Assembly: GCA_018417955.1 (NCBI GenBank)
Contig: JACTVC010000005.1
Span: 992,001-1,056,000, forward strand
Source of the DNA: Laccaria trichodermophora
Taxonomy: Eukaryota > Basidiomycota > Agaricomycetes > Agaricales > Hydnangiaceae
DNA: 64,000 nt
Direction: 5' to 3'
In this document: positions 41,776 through 54,781 of the stretch, piece by piece
Numbering within the stretch: the stretch's first letter is position 1
Layout: the number at the start of each line of letters is the position of its first letter
Position numbers and translations under genes: made by a program
Notes under the pieces: model-generated
Seen by the model: only the letters and a program-made list of their open reading frames with translations
Database searches by the model: none
Told to the model about the DNA's origin: nothing

Positions 41776-44748
41776 ATGCAATGCTTATGGCGTCGTGATT
41801 TACATAGGACTCTTAGGCAACCTCTATTGAAATGGCCAATACGATGCTTTAGTTCATCGTCGCGCTGGGACGCGTCAAAACGGATACAAATGGAAGAGTT
41901 CCCTTGCGATGTGATACGGTACGAGGCCTATGTGTATGACATCTGTGAATTTCGCTTACCTTTCTTCTTACCTTCAAGGAATTTTTCAATTATCGCCCAT
42001 ATTGGTAGCGTTGTGACCATTTCCAAAACTCGCCATCCACTGACAGCACTCTCTAAAGACCACGGAAAATCCACGTTAGCGGACAGGTGTGTCAAATATA
42101 ATCTCCCGCTCATATCTATCTTTACACAAAATCTAGGTTGCTCGAAGTTTGTCAACTACACTTTCTGGAAAACCTTTGCTGAACCACTGGCGTTTCCCCA
42201 GCTGACTGGAACCATTCAAAAGAAGCAGGCGGGGAAGAACGAACAAGTTCTGGATAAGTTGAAAGTTGAACGGGAGCGTGGAATTACAGGCAAGTCCAAG
42301 TTCTTTCCTGAATGCTGCTGTGGGTAACATCGGTTGTAGTGAAAGCCCAAACTGCAAGGTAAATTTGGAGTAAACGATGAAATAAAATGACCTGATGAGT
42401 CATAGCATGATAGACAAATTCAAAGGGAAGGACTACCTACTGAATTTGATTGATACCCCAGTCCGTCAGCTTGGAACTACACTCTTCTAGGATGATTTAA
42501 TCGACTCGTCTTTGACAGGGACACGTCGATTTTGCGTGGGAGGTATCACGTTCGTTGGCTGCTTGTCAAGGTGCCCTTCTTCTAGTATGTACTTCGTCGA
42601 GGCCATTTCTTCGGCAGGCGCTCAGCGCACTTCACAGGTTGATGCCAGTCAAGGCGTTCAGGCTCAGTCTATATCGGTTTTTCACAATGCTAAAGAGCGA
42701 GGGCTCAAGATTATCCCTATCTTAAACAAGGTTGCCTCTCTTCGTTATTGGATTTTTGTGCCAGCCGCTCATACTCAAGTGGTAGATTGATCTTCCTGCG
42801 GCGCAACCTGAGCGAATAGCAGTCCAAATGCAAGCCACCTTCGGAATCGATCCTTCAGACATTCTTCACATATCTGCCAAAACTGGTCAAGGAACTCAGG
42901 AAGTGCTCGAGGCAATCATAAGCCGCATACCTCCCCCAAGTGGTCGGATACATGCTCCGCTAAAAGCGTTTCTATTTGACTCCTTGTAATACCTTCGTTC
43001 TTTGCTCCAACAATGACTCACTTTCTCCTTAGTTATGACAGGTATCGTGGGGTTATATCTCTGATTAACGTGCAGGAAGGGGTCCTTCGAAAAGGTAAGA
43101 ATAATTATCCCCGTCAATTTTGCTCATTGAATTACGTTTTAGGCGATAAGATATCTTCGTGTCATACTCGGAAAAAATATGAAATAACAGAGTTAGGCAT
43201 TCTGCATCCAGAAGAAGTTCCAACGCAAAGCCTAAATCCAGGACAGGTTGGTTATATCGCATGTAACATGAAGCAGTCGTCAGAAGGTAATGTTTGAGAC
43301 TTGCGCAAGCGCTCGGCTCACACTTCCTGCGTAGCTCATATTGGCGATACTCTGCATCGTGCGGGTGAACCTGTGGAGCCTATGGAGGGATTCCAGGAAA
43401 CCAAGGCTATGGTAAGCCGACTACATCGTTACTCCCTACTTTGGTTGATTGCCAGCTAGGTTTTTGCCGGCGTTTTCCCCGTTGATAACAGTAATTTTCC
43501 TCAACTGGAAGAATCGATTAACAGAGTTTGAGGCACTCAACTTGTTCTATGAATACGAGGATCTAATCGTTCTTTATCAGCTCACATTGACGGATCGCAG
43601 TGTCACGATTCAGCGGGAGTCCTCCTCTGCTTTGGGTCAAGGTTGCCGTCTTGGATTTTTGGGAACCCTACATATGGATGTCTTTCGTCAAAGACTTGAA
43701 GACGAATACGATGCCAACATCATCATAACGGCTCCCACTGTACCTTATAAAGGTTGGTTTCTCTATTTTATTCTGCAGTAAAATTTATACAACGGCACAG
43801 TCGTCTATCATGACAGGGAGGTTATCATAAGCAACCCGACGGAGTTCCCAGAAGTTACTGATGCCACCGCACGTGTCAAGGAAATTCAAGAGCCAGTTGT
43901 CAAGGCATCTATTATCGTTCCTGAAGGTACTTGAGGACTTCACCGATCCATGCTCTTGGATCTTACCAACTTCCCAGAATACTTCGGGGATTTGATGGAA
44001 CTTTGCTATTCACACCGAGCAGAAGATCTGGACCATCGCTATCTAGACTCTGGGGCCGTTTCCTCGCGAATAATGTTAAATTGCATTCTGCCCTTGAGCG
44101 AGATCGTGACGGACTTCTTTGATCAGCTCAAAAGTCGTAGCTCGGGATTCGCAAGCTTTGAGTAAGCGGTTCGTGTGCCCCAACGATCATACACTGACTC
44201 AAGCACTTCTCAAGCTACGAGGACGCGGGATATCGGAAGAGCGACTTGGCGAAGGTATTTTTCTCGTTTGACTTTTCATAGGTTGTGCTGATATTCCTTC
44301 CAGATGTCGTTCCTGCTGAACGGAAAGCCTGTGGATGCTCTGGCACTCATTATCCATCGTTCAGCCCAGGAAACTGTCGGAAGGCAATGGGTAAAGAAAC
44401 TTCGTATGTCATTCGTCCCTTCCTCTCCCACTGCTATTGAAATCGTTGGTCTAGATAAAGTCATACCCAGACAGCTATACGAAGTTCCTATACAAGCTGC
44501 AATTGGTAAAAAGGTCATCGCCCGCGAGACCTTGAAGGCTATGCGAGCCGACGTTACAGCCGGATTGTATGGTGGTAAGCGAGAAAAGCTCGCCATGTCG
44601 GATCTCGTTGACCCTTTGAACAGGACATTATGAACGCAAAATGAAGCACTTGGAAAACCAGAAAGAAGGCAAACGCAAAATGAAAAAGATGGGAACCATT
44701 GATCTCCCTCAAGAAGCATTCTTTGACATTTTGAGTAACAAAAGTTGA
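41776..44748 (+). CDS. GUF1: GUF1/EF4 mitochondrial translation GTPase
   Basis: A many-exon gene of about 640 residues. N-terminal basic presequence ([20 protein letters not shown]). GTPase motifs: G1 [16 protein letters not shown]2 GITVKAQTA, G3 DTPGHVDF, G4 NKIDL, G5 SAKTGQG. LepA features follow: [15 protein letters not shown]-like [20 protein letters not shown], and the LepA C-terminal domain ([40 protein letters not shown]). The protein back-translocates stalled mitochondrial ribosomes. Oddities: a 10-nt microexon (42137..42146) coding the end of Arg plus Leu-Leu-Glu, a 19-nt exon (42340..42358), and a GC-AG intron (42290..42339) with the consensus donor GCAAGT. All are required to keep the G1-G2 region intact. 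Confidence 0.92.
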
Positions 44749-44991
44749 TCACGAAACCGTTTTTACTTGGTCGTCCTCCCGCCGGCTGGAGTGCATTCCA
44801 AGCGCGGGATACAGTTGGGCCTACAAAGGTTTCGACACTTACATTATTCCTCCTTAAACCCATTGCTGGCAAGTATAACCGCGGGGCTCATCCCTCTATG
44901 AACCGCCGTCACGTGGGCGGCACTTAGTGTCGCTAGGTTCAACTTCTAATGCGCCGAATATGTTCTGGCGCAGATATAATATAGGTATACA

Positions 44992-46423
44992 TCACAACTC
45001 GTTGTCTTCATCATCGTATGTCTCCTTCAGTAGTCTATTACCCAATGAGCAATGACAACGTGAGCAACGGAAAACAGACTTGCCGGTAAATTGATGATGG
45101 AGGGTGATCACCACTTGAAGAGTTTTATGAACACTGAGACAGCAGAAATTGAACACAACTCACTCATTTGTTATAAAAGCATCAATCAAATCTGGCTGAA
45201 CGTAGTCATAATAAGGGTTGACAACATCAACCTTATCGACTAAATCCGCTTCTTCGAAACCCAAAACGTCGCTCGGATTGCCGAAGTCATGGGACCCATA
45301 TTCATGGTATAGATTCCAAAGTGGGGTTAATTTGAACTGGCCTGCGCAAACCACAACGGGTGTACTATGTGCTCTTGCAGCGGTCGCCGCTACAAGGGAG
45401 CCTGTGATAGCAAACATGCCACCATTTGCCAGGATAACATGTGCACCCAAAATGACTTTGTTCACCCGAGACATCAGACCATAAATGGAGGAGTCTGGAA
45501 CAAGAAAGGTCGAGATCCCAGCCAGCGACAATGACTTTGCCATTTCTCTTCCCGAATATCTGCGTAATCAAGCAGGTGAGCGTGTTATTATCAATTTAGT
45601 AGATGCGACAAACGAAGGTGCTGTTTCCGCTACAATCACGGTGTAATTCCTGCCGTGCGCCGCTGTTTTCAGGAAGGTTTCAACAGTCCTTGACATTCCT
45701 AGGGTCAGAATAATTTCACTAGTTTTATGGTAAGAGTCAGTTGGAAAGAGGCCGCCAAATAGCAAAAAATTCTCACTCTGGATGTATGTGATCTTTTGCA
45801 TTCTTTGCCACATTGTCGTAAACCGTCTCCAGCTCATCGAGAACATCTTGGATAGCCTCCATGAGTACTGGCTTAAGCCCCCGTGCAAAAGAATCAGGAT
45901 CATCAGGATCGTTCTCTTTTAGAGTCCCCCTGATTTCAGTTTTGGGTATAGTGGCCTGCCTTCTTGGCTGCCCTTGTAGAACAAACTTGGATATTGAGAA
46001 TGAGATCTGCGTCGTCGTAGATGTGCCTCGAGTGGCGGTCTGGTATTCTTCGCGTATGTGGTGTAAGACTTTTCTGACAGTGTTGCCCACAGAGTGCTCT
46101 TGAATGGTCGGTTAGAAAAAAATTTGTATGGAAATTGAACAGGATATGAACCTTTAGGTTGAGCCTCTACCAATCTTCGTCCAACACTCCTGATGATCTC
46201 TACCAACTGATCTATATTTGAAAAGCGAGCTTTTGAAATAACTTGACGGAGGACTAGCAGGGTTTCGAGGGCCGTAGCACGCGAGCCAACAATCTGCCTA
46301 GTTATCTGGCCGATAAATAACGAGATTGCCGGTCGCTGAGCAAGGCATAACTGACCGCCGTCGCAACTTCGACGCTAGGATCTCGACTGAACGATGTTGA
46401 GGGGCGATGCGTACTTCAGCCAT
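44992..46423 (-). CDS. Translation initiation factor eIF2B subunit beta
   Basis: Roughly 375 residues over several exons, from MAEVRIAPQHRSVEIL to the end YDDEDNEL. QIVGSRATALETLLVLRQVI, VGNTVRKVLHHIREEYQ, SEIILTLGMSRTVETFLK, SLAGISTFLVPDSSIYGLMS, VNKVILGAHVILANGG and AAARAHSTPVVVCAG-like segments place it in the eIF2B alpha/beta/delta regulatory family. The GDHPPSSIYRLLKETYDDED ending is typical of beta. It is part of the guanine exchange factor for eIF2. The last intron has a GC donor (GCAAGT, read on the minus strand from 45083), fixed by frame between TYR-coding exons. It lies upstream-to-downstream with the tryptophan synthase gene on the same strand, 161 bp apart. Confidence 0.9.
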
Positions 46424-46584
46424 GTTGCAAGGTAATGTTCAACCAGATAATTTCAAACGAGTCATAAATTTCTTACAACCCGATAAGGAATCAGTTGACG
46501 GATCACTTGAGGTAGTCAATCTTATCTTATCTGGTTTGGAGTCTACTGGGGTATCTACATGACTGAAATTCTCGCATTACGATA

Positions 46585-49249
46585 CTAGACAGCATGTGGA
46601 GAAACGTGCCAGTCAAGAATGTCAGCCCACTTAGGGAGAAGCTCAGAAATTTGTTCGACATCCTTGTCTCCCCGTCCAGAGAGGCACTGAAATGAAGGTC
46701 AGAAATTTTACACAGGTGCAGATCAACGTGACCTACGACCACGAGATCCTGATCTTTTGGTAGGGATTTTGCAAGACGCACGGCTTCCCATATGGCGTGT
46801 GACGATTCCAGAGCTATCAATCCGCCATTCAAAAATCATATCTTTGAATAACGAAAGAAAGTATTTACCAGGGATGATGCCCTCACGCTGTGTTAGCATT
46901 CTAAAGCCTCTAAGGGCTTCCTCGTCGGTGGCAACAACATATTCCGCCCTTCCCGAGTCCTTTAGCCAAGCATGTTCAGGTCCTACGCCAGGGTAATCGA
47001 GGCCAGCGCTAATTGAATGTGTCTCAATAATTTGTCCTTCCTTGGACTGCAGGATATATGTCCTAACGCCGTGCAGCACACCTGGCTGTCCCATTGACAA
47101 CGTTGCGCTGTGTCGATCCCCGTCGATACCTGCATAGAGATGTAAGAACGGATGCAAAGGGCGTCAACTTGTTGCCAATCACCTTCTCCTCCAGCCTCAA
47201 CACCAACGAGGCGAACGTTTTTATCTTTAATGAAATCGTAGAACGTGCCAATAGCGTTACTTCCTCCACCAACGCAAGCGACAACGACGTCAGGAAGTTT
47301 ACCGCGTGCCTTCTGCATTTGGTCTTTGATTTCTTCACCAATGACCTTTTGAAAGTCCCGAACGATGGTGGGAAACGGATGGGGTCCGATGGCTGAGCCA
47401 ACAAGATAATGAGTCGTCGAAAGGTTGGTAACCCAATCGCGCATTGCCTCATTGACGGCGTCCTTCAGCGTACACGAACCAGAATGCACGGGAATGACCT
47501 GAAATGGCGGGGTCAGCGTGCCAGTTTCTTTCACCATAACTCTCACCTTTCCACCTAACATCTCAATTCTGAAAACATTCAAGGCTTGTCGCCGGACATC
47601 TTCTGCACCCATGTAGATGACACACTCCAGCCCAAATTTGGCGCAAACCGTTGCAGTTGCAACGCCATGCTGACCCGCACCAGTCTCTGCGATAATACGC
47701 GTTTTTCCTATCCGCCGCGCCAACAGGATCTTTACCTCAAGTATCAAAAATAGAAGATTGATTATTTTGAGAAGGTCGCACACCTGTCCTATAGCATTAT
47801 TAATTTTGTGAGATCCCGTGTGGTTCCTGTGCAATCGTTGAATTGTCGCCGAAAAGGATTAGAAGAGAGAAAAAACGGACAAGTCTTCTCTCTTCAACCA
47901 GATATTTGCCCCTCCCGCATCCTTAGTTAGGTTTTCCGCAAGGTAAAACTGTGATGGTCGGTTCATGTAATTAAAATGGCTTTGAAACTCTTTCCAAAAT
48001 TCTGGATCTGCTATTGCCGCCTTGTGAGCATCCTCAAGTTCCGCAAGACAATCAACCAAAGCCTCTGGAACATATTGTCCACCATATGAACCAAATCTTG
48101 CCGGTAAGACAACAAGGTCGGACATTACTTTACTTGCTGGTATCCCATCCCCAAGCTCCTGCGAAGGAAGTTGGGCTGCAAGTGCTGATCGAATTCGCGT
48201 AGGTTGTCCTATCTGGCTGATCTCACGGCAGTAAGCTTCGACGTGCCGCGCGATATCTTCTTTTGGGGCGTCCTTGATGACAGAAACCAGGCGACTTCCG
48301 ATGACAACTCCGTCCGCTCCTGCATCAGAAACAACGTTGAAGTGATCACGAGTAGCAACACCGAATCCCACCGCTAATGGGATGGAAGTATATGACCGAA
48401 TCCGTGCAAGGATATCTGGAAGGGCATTGTTCATCGCAATCTTTTCTGAAGACCCCGTCGTACCCATCTGCGCAAGAAGTCCATCTTTGAATCGGGGCGA
48501 AAATACGGGACAGTACCTTAGAAACCACATAAATGAATGTATCCGCAATGGATGCCAGAAATTTTATCCGGTGTAATGTGGTGGACGGCGCAATGAGAGG
48601 GACATATGAAAGTCTTGGGTTGTGGTTAATTCATATGCTACAAAGACTCAAAGGGGATATCTACCTATATTTCCTGCACTTTTCGCGGAATGAGATGGCT
48701 TCCTCGGGTGGTAAATCGACCATAATAAATCCATTCGCGCCAGCTTCAGCAGCGTCCTGTATAGCTTTGTCTTCTCCATACGCCAGCAAAGGGTTGTAAT
48801 AACCTGTCGCAGAGCCCTCAGTAAATAGAACTTTGGCATCAGCCTCGCGTACCCATTAGAAGAACAGGCGCAGTAAGGCCTTGGTTTCGCGCTTCTCTGA
48901 GTTGACCAAGTACCGTGACATAGTCAATGCCATTTTTGAGTGCGATCTGAGTGCGATCATTCAATGCTACGCAAATCGCAACAGATACAACAAACTGTGC
49001 TCGTCTCCTGTATCACAGGGCCGTCGGCGATGGGATCGGAGAATGGTATCCCGAGTTCGATTATATCTGCGCCGCCAGCCTGCATAGCGCGCAGAATGGG
49101 CACTGTATCATCCTTCCGTGGATAACCTGCAGTGACGAAGGTGATCAATGCCGGTACGCCCTAAAATGTTATCAGATAACCATCGGGGTCGAAAGAAGCC
49201 GGCACACCTCTGCTTTTTTCGTTTCGAAGACTCTCCTAAGGGATTCCAT
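46585..49249 (-). CDS. TRP5: Bifunctional tryptophan synthase
   Basis: The alpha and beta domains are fused, as in fungi, about 700 residues. Start [14 protein letters not shown] (49208..49249), then [35 protein letters not shown] (catalytic Glu), [27 protein letters not shown] and [14 protein letters not shown] of the alpha barrel. After a short linker the beta domain has [20 protein letters not shown], the PLP lysine context [63 protein letters not shown] and the end WHVSPHAV. It converts indole-glycerol phosphate plus serine to tryptophan. An in-frame leader upstream of 49249 is taken as 5' UTR. Confidence 0.95.
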
Positions 49250-50233
49250 GGGCAGTGGGTGCTGGTGGGTGATACAAAATCTATGTAAAGAAATATTTAC
49301 CCGATCGCCTGCACGTGAGTCTAAAGACGAGGGCATGTCAGCCACTGGGGTAGACCAGTCTACAGAGTCCACAGAGAAGGCACAGGCACCAGGGTCCAGC
49401 GCTCTCATCTTAACTAAACCCTGATTTGACACACTCCGGAATTCTCCGGTCTTCTCCCCGAGTTGTACGCCGTGTCGCCAAACCACTTCCAGCATCGTTT
49501 GGCGTCGTCGGCCTCAACCTAGCAGGGTATCTTTACCTTAATTAAAAATTGAAGAAAATTGGGAAATAAATTATTTGAGTTCTAGCTATGGGTTGCTGAA
49601 GAGCGCGCCAAATTAGAGCCACAAATAAAAGATTTACTCGAGCTCATCGTTGGAAACGGCGAGCAGCAAACAACGATGAAGCTTCGATGTTTGGCGTGAC
49701 AAACGGATAACCGCCCTGAGCGGACACTTAGATCTACGTTACATAAGCTGATGGCTCTTGCTTAGTCTTGCTACGTCTCGAGCTGCGAGCTGCGCTCATT
49801 TATGAACAGCCCTGTTAGGTCAACTAAATTAGACCAGTAGCATTCTATTAGTATTATGAGGATGGGTGGAAAAAGGCGGGCCAAGGTGCAACAAAGAAGG
49901 GCGGGCGAAGGTGCGACGAAGGTGGGCGGGTTCAGGGACGTGGCTAGATTACACGGTCCGGGATCGATGAACTGTTTGACATGAGCCTGGTGGAAGGTCG
50001 GAAAAGGCCGAGTCCACCATCAGTCTACGTAGAATGGTCTACCCCAGTGGATGCGAAGCTCTGCTAAAGACGTACGGCGGCACGCCGCATGACTTGCGCA
50101 TGATCCGCTAGGGTCTGATGGGGACGCGTCGAAATTTCTGAGTACTTACTCGCCAAGGAAGTACTCGCCGGTATTTCTCCGACTTATTTAGTCCAACTCA
50201 ATCCACTACTTACACCCTTCCTGGCCTACCGCT
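49250..50233. other. Divergent intergenic region
   Basis: Between tryptophan synthase (minus) and asparaginase (plus). Contains a short GC-rich imperfect repeat (GGGCGGGCGAAGGTGCGACG, 49891-49930). No gene seen. Confidence 0.5.
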
Positions 50234-52774
50234 ATGGAACTTTCTGATGAATCGAGGGTTCTCATTATTTACACAGGTAAGGCCTTGTCCCGCCGAAACA
50301 TGTAATCATAAAGACCTCGTCCGTTAGGTGGAACCATTGGGATGCTTGTTGGGCAGCAAGGTTATGTTCCGGAACCGCACTTCCTCACGGAAACGTTGAG
50401 AAGCCAAACTCGCTTTCATGACCCACTTCAAGATTCTTTATTTTCGAATTCAGGTTCTGTGCAACGTTTTCGGGATTGGAGCAAGGGCACCAGTAGCCGA
50501 TCGGAAAGTCCACGTAGAGGTGGCGATTCTACACCAGCAACGCCCTCCCTGCTCCCCACGCTACTCGTCCGGTCGTCCCATCCTATTGGTCAATCGTCTA
50601 CACTTTCTTCGGATCAGGTTCACAGGAAACAGCCAACTTGTGTTCAGGTATCTGAGAATATCTATGAGGCTCATCTCCCCAGCTTGGTCACGCCTCGCAG
50701 CGCTGTTCCAGGAAGTAGTGCGCGAAAATCCATCCGTTACGCCATCCTTGAGGTGAATATTTTTTAAAAGAGCGAAGCTGGGGAATTCAACTGTTGAAGT
50801 GACAGTGGACTCCTCTTTTGGATAGCAGCAATATGGCGATCGAAGGTATGTTAGCCTCTTTCAAAAAGACAAATGGATGAGTTATCCGATCTTTTCGAAT
50901 AGACTGGATTCGCATAGCGACAGAAATTGAGCTCAATTACGCATTCGACGCGTTCGTCGTCCTACATGGAACAGATACGATGTCGTACACCTCAAGTGCT
51001 CTAAGTTTTTTGCTAGAAGACCTAGGAAAAACCGTTGTATGTAGGCTTGAAGACCACAACACTCGTCTGGTGAACTAACTTTGAAGGAAGATACTCACGG
51101 GCGCGCAAATACCTTTATCTCAGTTACGCAATGACGCTGTGGATAATTTGATAGGTGCACTCAGCATTGCAGGCCACTATATCATTCCGGGTAGGGGTCC
51201 CAGAAAGAAGGTCGAAGACTTTGTTGATGACTATCTATCTTATAGAATGCTGTCTTTATTTCAGCCATACGCTCTATCGTGGAAACCGAGTCTCGAAGAT
51301 GTCGTCTTATGATCTCAGTGCTTTTGATAGCCCAAATTTTCCCCCACTTGTAAAAGGTGAAGTGAAAGTATCTACCACCCCGTGGAATCAACTTTGACCA
51401 ACTTCTCGCAGTCGGTATTGACATTGTTGTGAATTGGAATGATGTTATTCGCCAAACGAGTGTCAGAAAATTTCGGGCTCATAAAGGTGGGCTACCCCTT
51501 CTCATTGCTCCCTCGCTCATCTGACTTTTGTGCCTGGAAGAAATGAACCCTAATGTTGGTGTGTAACTGCCGCCTGGTTATTAAACGCTCCGTTCACAAT
51601 TCACACCGCAGCGACATTACGGCTATTTCCCGGGATTAGTGGTGCAATGATCAGAGCCTTCTTTACGCCACCTATTCGTGGAGTTGTGCTCGAGACCTTT
51701 GGAGCTGGCAATGCGCCTCAGCGAGCGGATGTCATGGAAGCACTGAAGGAGGCCTGTGACGACGGCGTTGTTGTTGTGGCCATCTCGCAGTGTACCAAGG
51801 GATTGGTATTGGATGTGTATGAGACGGGAAGAACCCTGACGCAGGCAGGCGTTGTACCTGGGATTGATATGACGCCAGAGGTTAGGCCCCACATAACCAA
51901 ACTACAAGCTTGACTAAAGCAACATTTAGTGCGCACTTACGAAGTTGAGCTACCTCCTATCCAAGCCAGAACTCACGGTCAAGGAAATTCGTGACCTGAT
52001 GGGTGTTCCCCTACGAGGTGAACTCACTCGCGCTACGGGAACCGCGCCAAGTCAGTTGACCATCGAACAAAATCTCGACAACATTCACCAAGTTCTATCG
52101 CAGTTCGTCCGCCTCTCCCGGCCGCCTTCTCTCGTCCCCCAGATTGCTGTCACCTCAGACGTCATTGACCCTGTCGCACAAAAGGCAGCAGCTCCCTGGA
52201 CATGGACGGCCGCTGAAGCAGCGACGACTGAGTCTGTTTTGTTTCCCTTCTTGGTGCATCTTGCGGCTGCCAGGGATGATTTGGAAAGCTTGTCATTCTG
52301 TCTTGGGGCGGCGCCCATCGTCGATAACATTTCAAATTCGACCGACGAGATACCCAAGTCTGGCTTGATTCCTGGGGGGATTGTGAATTGCTTAGATAGC
52401 GGTTCTGGGCGAGCACCTCTGCACGTTGCTGCCTTGAACGGTCACGCTAGATTAGTCAATGCATTGCTTCGCAGTGGAGCGCTTGTGCACCAGAGAGATA
52501 CACTGGGCCATACAGCCTTGTACTATGTGCGCATCTGCCTCTCTCCTCAACATATCTTTATGTGCTGACAGCTATTCATTAGGCTGCTCGACAGGCTCAT
52601 GAAGCTGTGGTAGACATGTTATTGCAAGCCGGAGCAGCCTTAGGTGGATCCGATCAGCGTTTCGCCATCCTTGCTTTCGAGGATGCGAAGCTCGCCAACG
52701 ACACAGTGTCCATTCGGATTTGGTCTAAATGTGGACTAGATGTGACAAATCCCGAAAAAGGTTGGGAGGTTTGA
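50234..52774 (+). CDS. Cytosolic-type L-asparaginase with C-terminal ankyrin repeats
   Basis: Starts MELSDESRVLIIYTGGTIGM: the first catalytic Thr motif is split by an intron. Then VVLHGTDTMSYTSSALSFLL (second Thr-Asp motif), GAQIPLSQLRNDAVDNLIGA, CLYFSHTLYRGNRVSKMSS and LETFGAGNAPQR. The C-terminal part holds ankyrin repeats (GRAPLHVAALNGHARLVNAL, DTLGHTALYYAARQAHEAVV). It hydrolyses asparagine to aspartate and ammonia. About 110 extra residues, Ser/Pro/Arg-rich, lie between the first catalytic motif and the rest of the N domain, where bacterial type I enzymes have a short loop. The intron donor at 51190 splits a Glu codon. The gene ends 60 bp before the convergent Csm1/Pcs1 stop. Confidence 0.9.
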
Positions 52775-52834
52775 ACATGATACATACGCCTAGAGAAAAA
52801 AAGACAAAGATTAAATTCAAGATCCAACATGTAT

Positions 52835-54559
52835 CTACCCTCGCTCTTCTTCGCCCGAGTCTTCCGATCCATTTTTAAAAGTATCACCCATAGTGTCGTA
52901 CAAAGTCCGTAGGAATAAAGAGAGCTGATCTCGCTCGAAAGTGAAAGCACCATTTAAGAATCCCAATTTTTGCACAAATTCTGGCGACTCCTTGTCCAGC
53001 TGTAATGGAAGGTAATGGACAGTGCTGACCAACTGTTTCTTCGACGTGACTGGCTCGGATTCACCGCTCATTAGGTCGTCGCAGAAGCGTAAAGTAAAGT
53101 TTAGACCTGAACGTCTGAGTTAAAGCACACTAACATGGAGAGAAGGGGGTACGTACTTTTGCTTTCATTCGGGGGTCCATGTAGATCCGAATAGGTGTAA
53201 ATACAGGTGAAGATCCATTCATCCAAGTCGAGATATTTCCCCGCTTGCATTTTGATGGCAGGAACAAGGAGGTTGGTCAGGTCTTCATAGACTTTAATGA
53301 CCTCGGTGTGTTTGGGGTCGTCTGATCCTAACAACCCTCCATTACGACCACGAGATGCAGATGGTGGGGCTCGTGCAACCTTATTGGCGATCGACCTCCC
53401 CCGCTCAATCTCTTGATGCAGTTCGAGTTTCAGATATTGCTCTGTAGAGACCATGTTGACCCTTTCTTTCGCCGCATAAGAGAGTTTGACAAACCTGACT
53501 CGCGCAGTCTGACAATCTCGTCATCTCTTTCCTTCAAAAGTTTATTGGTGTTTTCTATTTCTGCCTTCCAGGACTTCACTTGTTGCTGAAGATTGTGTGT
53601 TTCCTTGTCCGCCTCCTCTCGCGTGAGGATATTGAAAAGTGAGCCTTCGCTTGTCAAAAGTAATGGTTCTTTCCGAGTTATTTGAGCATTGAGCTCTTTA
53701 ATAAGAGATTCAAGCGCTATTCGCCAACAAGGTCAGCAAATAGTCGTGATAAAGTCAGAGCGAAGGATGTACCTTGGACTTGCGCCTGATGATGCGTTTG
53801 TTGTTGTTTCAGAAGTTCCTCTGGCTCCGTGTTCCGCACTTGGAATAGCTCCTCCAATTGATTTTTAAGATCCTCGATATGAGCTTCTGCCTAACACGTC
53901 AAAAAATGTTCATCAATAGCAAAATCCTGAAATATTGGCCACGTACCCGGCGCAATTGCTCTGCCAATCCCTGAGTGTTATGTCCCTTGTGTCCAGCAGC
54001 GGTGTTAATCGCTCTAGCAACATCTTCGGCTACGTTATCGACATCCATTTCATCATCTACTAAGTCGTCAATATTCGAAACCTGACTTGGTTTGACATTC
54101 TTCTTCGCAGGTTTGGGAGGCACATCCTTCATTTTCCCTTTACCCTTCGCGGTTGATTTTCCATTTACGGTAACCGATGCTGCGCGAGCGGTAGCAGTTT
54201 TTCGGTTCGTGCGAGGAGGCTGAGATGGCGGTGGATCAATTTGAACAACCTCGTCCTCGTCTCCATCTCCGTCAACAGCATCCTCTGGATCTCGCGGCGC
54301 CTCAATCAATTGTACATCGGAGTCCTCCGCCGATGGCGCCTTGGAGGTCTTTTTGTGTGCCGCAGTTGAAGCTGGACGGGATGAAGGACCTGCTTCGGCG
54401 CGGCTGGTTGGTTTGCGACTCGCTTTGCGTTTCGCAGGCACCTTTGGGGCGGTGGGTCCAGGACCTCCTGTACAGCGTCAACTTCAAATTGAGTCGGATG
54501 TCAGTAGGTAAGGATTGCTATTAGAACTCACCGAAATCCTCACCAGAGTCGTCGGACAT
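52835..54559 (-). CDS. Monopolin subunit Csm1/Pcs1-like
   Basis: Begins MSDDSGEDFGGPGPTAPKVP. A basic/acidic disordered N-terminal region follows (KRKASRKPTSR, DGDGDEDEVVQID, KGKGKMKDVPPKPAKK). A long coiled coil comes next (AEAHIEDLKNQLEELFQV, KSWKAEIENTNKLLKERDDEIVRLRE), then a globular C-terminal domain (DLTNLLVPAIKM, LNFTLRFCDD, YLPLQLDKESPEFVQKLGFL, FERDQLSLFLRTLYDTM) matching the Csm1/Pcs1 RWD-like domain. Monopolin cross-links microtubule sites at kinetochores and acts in rDNA segregation. The intron joining RLRES to ERVNMVSTEQ uses the acceptor CGAAAG rather than the nearby AAAG, because only that keeps the frame. Confidence 0.8.
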
Positions 54560-54781
54560 GACGAAGTGACACTGTTGTGACAATTGCGACGCGTGAACAC
54601 GTGAGTATGCTGTTTAGGAAGTTACGTAAGTTAGATGTCACCGTGAGAGTCATTGACCCTCATTCAAGGCCTCCTTAGGACCACTCAATTCCATTTATAC
54701 ATCACCTACTAGCGCCTGCCTCATGTTGTTTGACAGGCTATACTTAACCTCTTGGGCGGTTGACCCTCTTCCGTCCACTAA

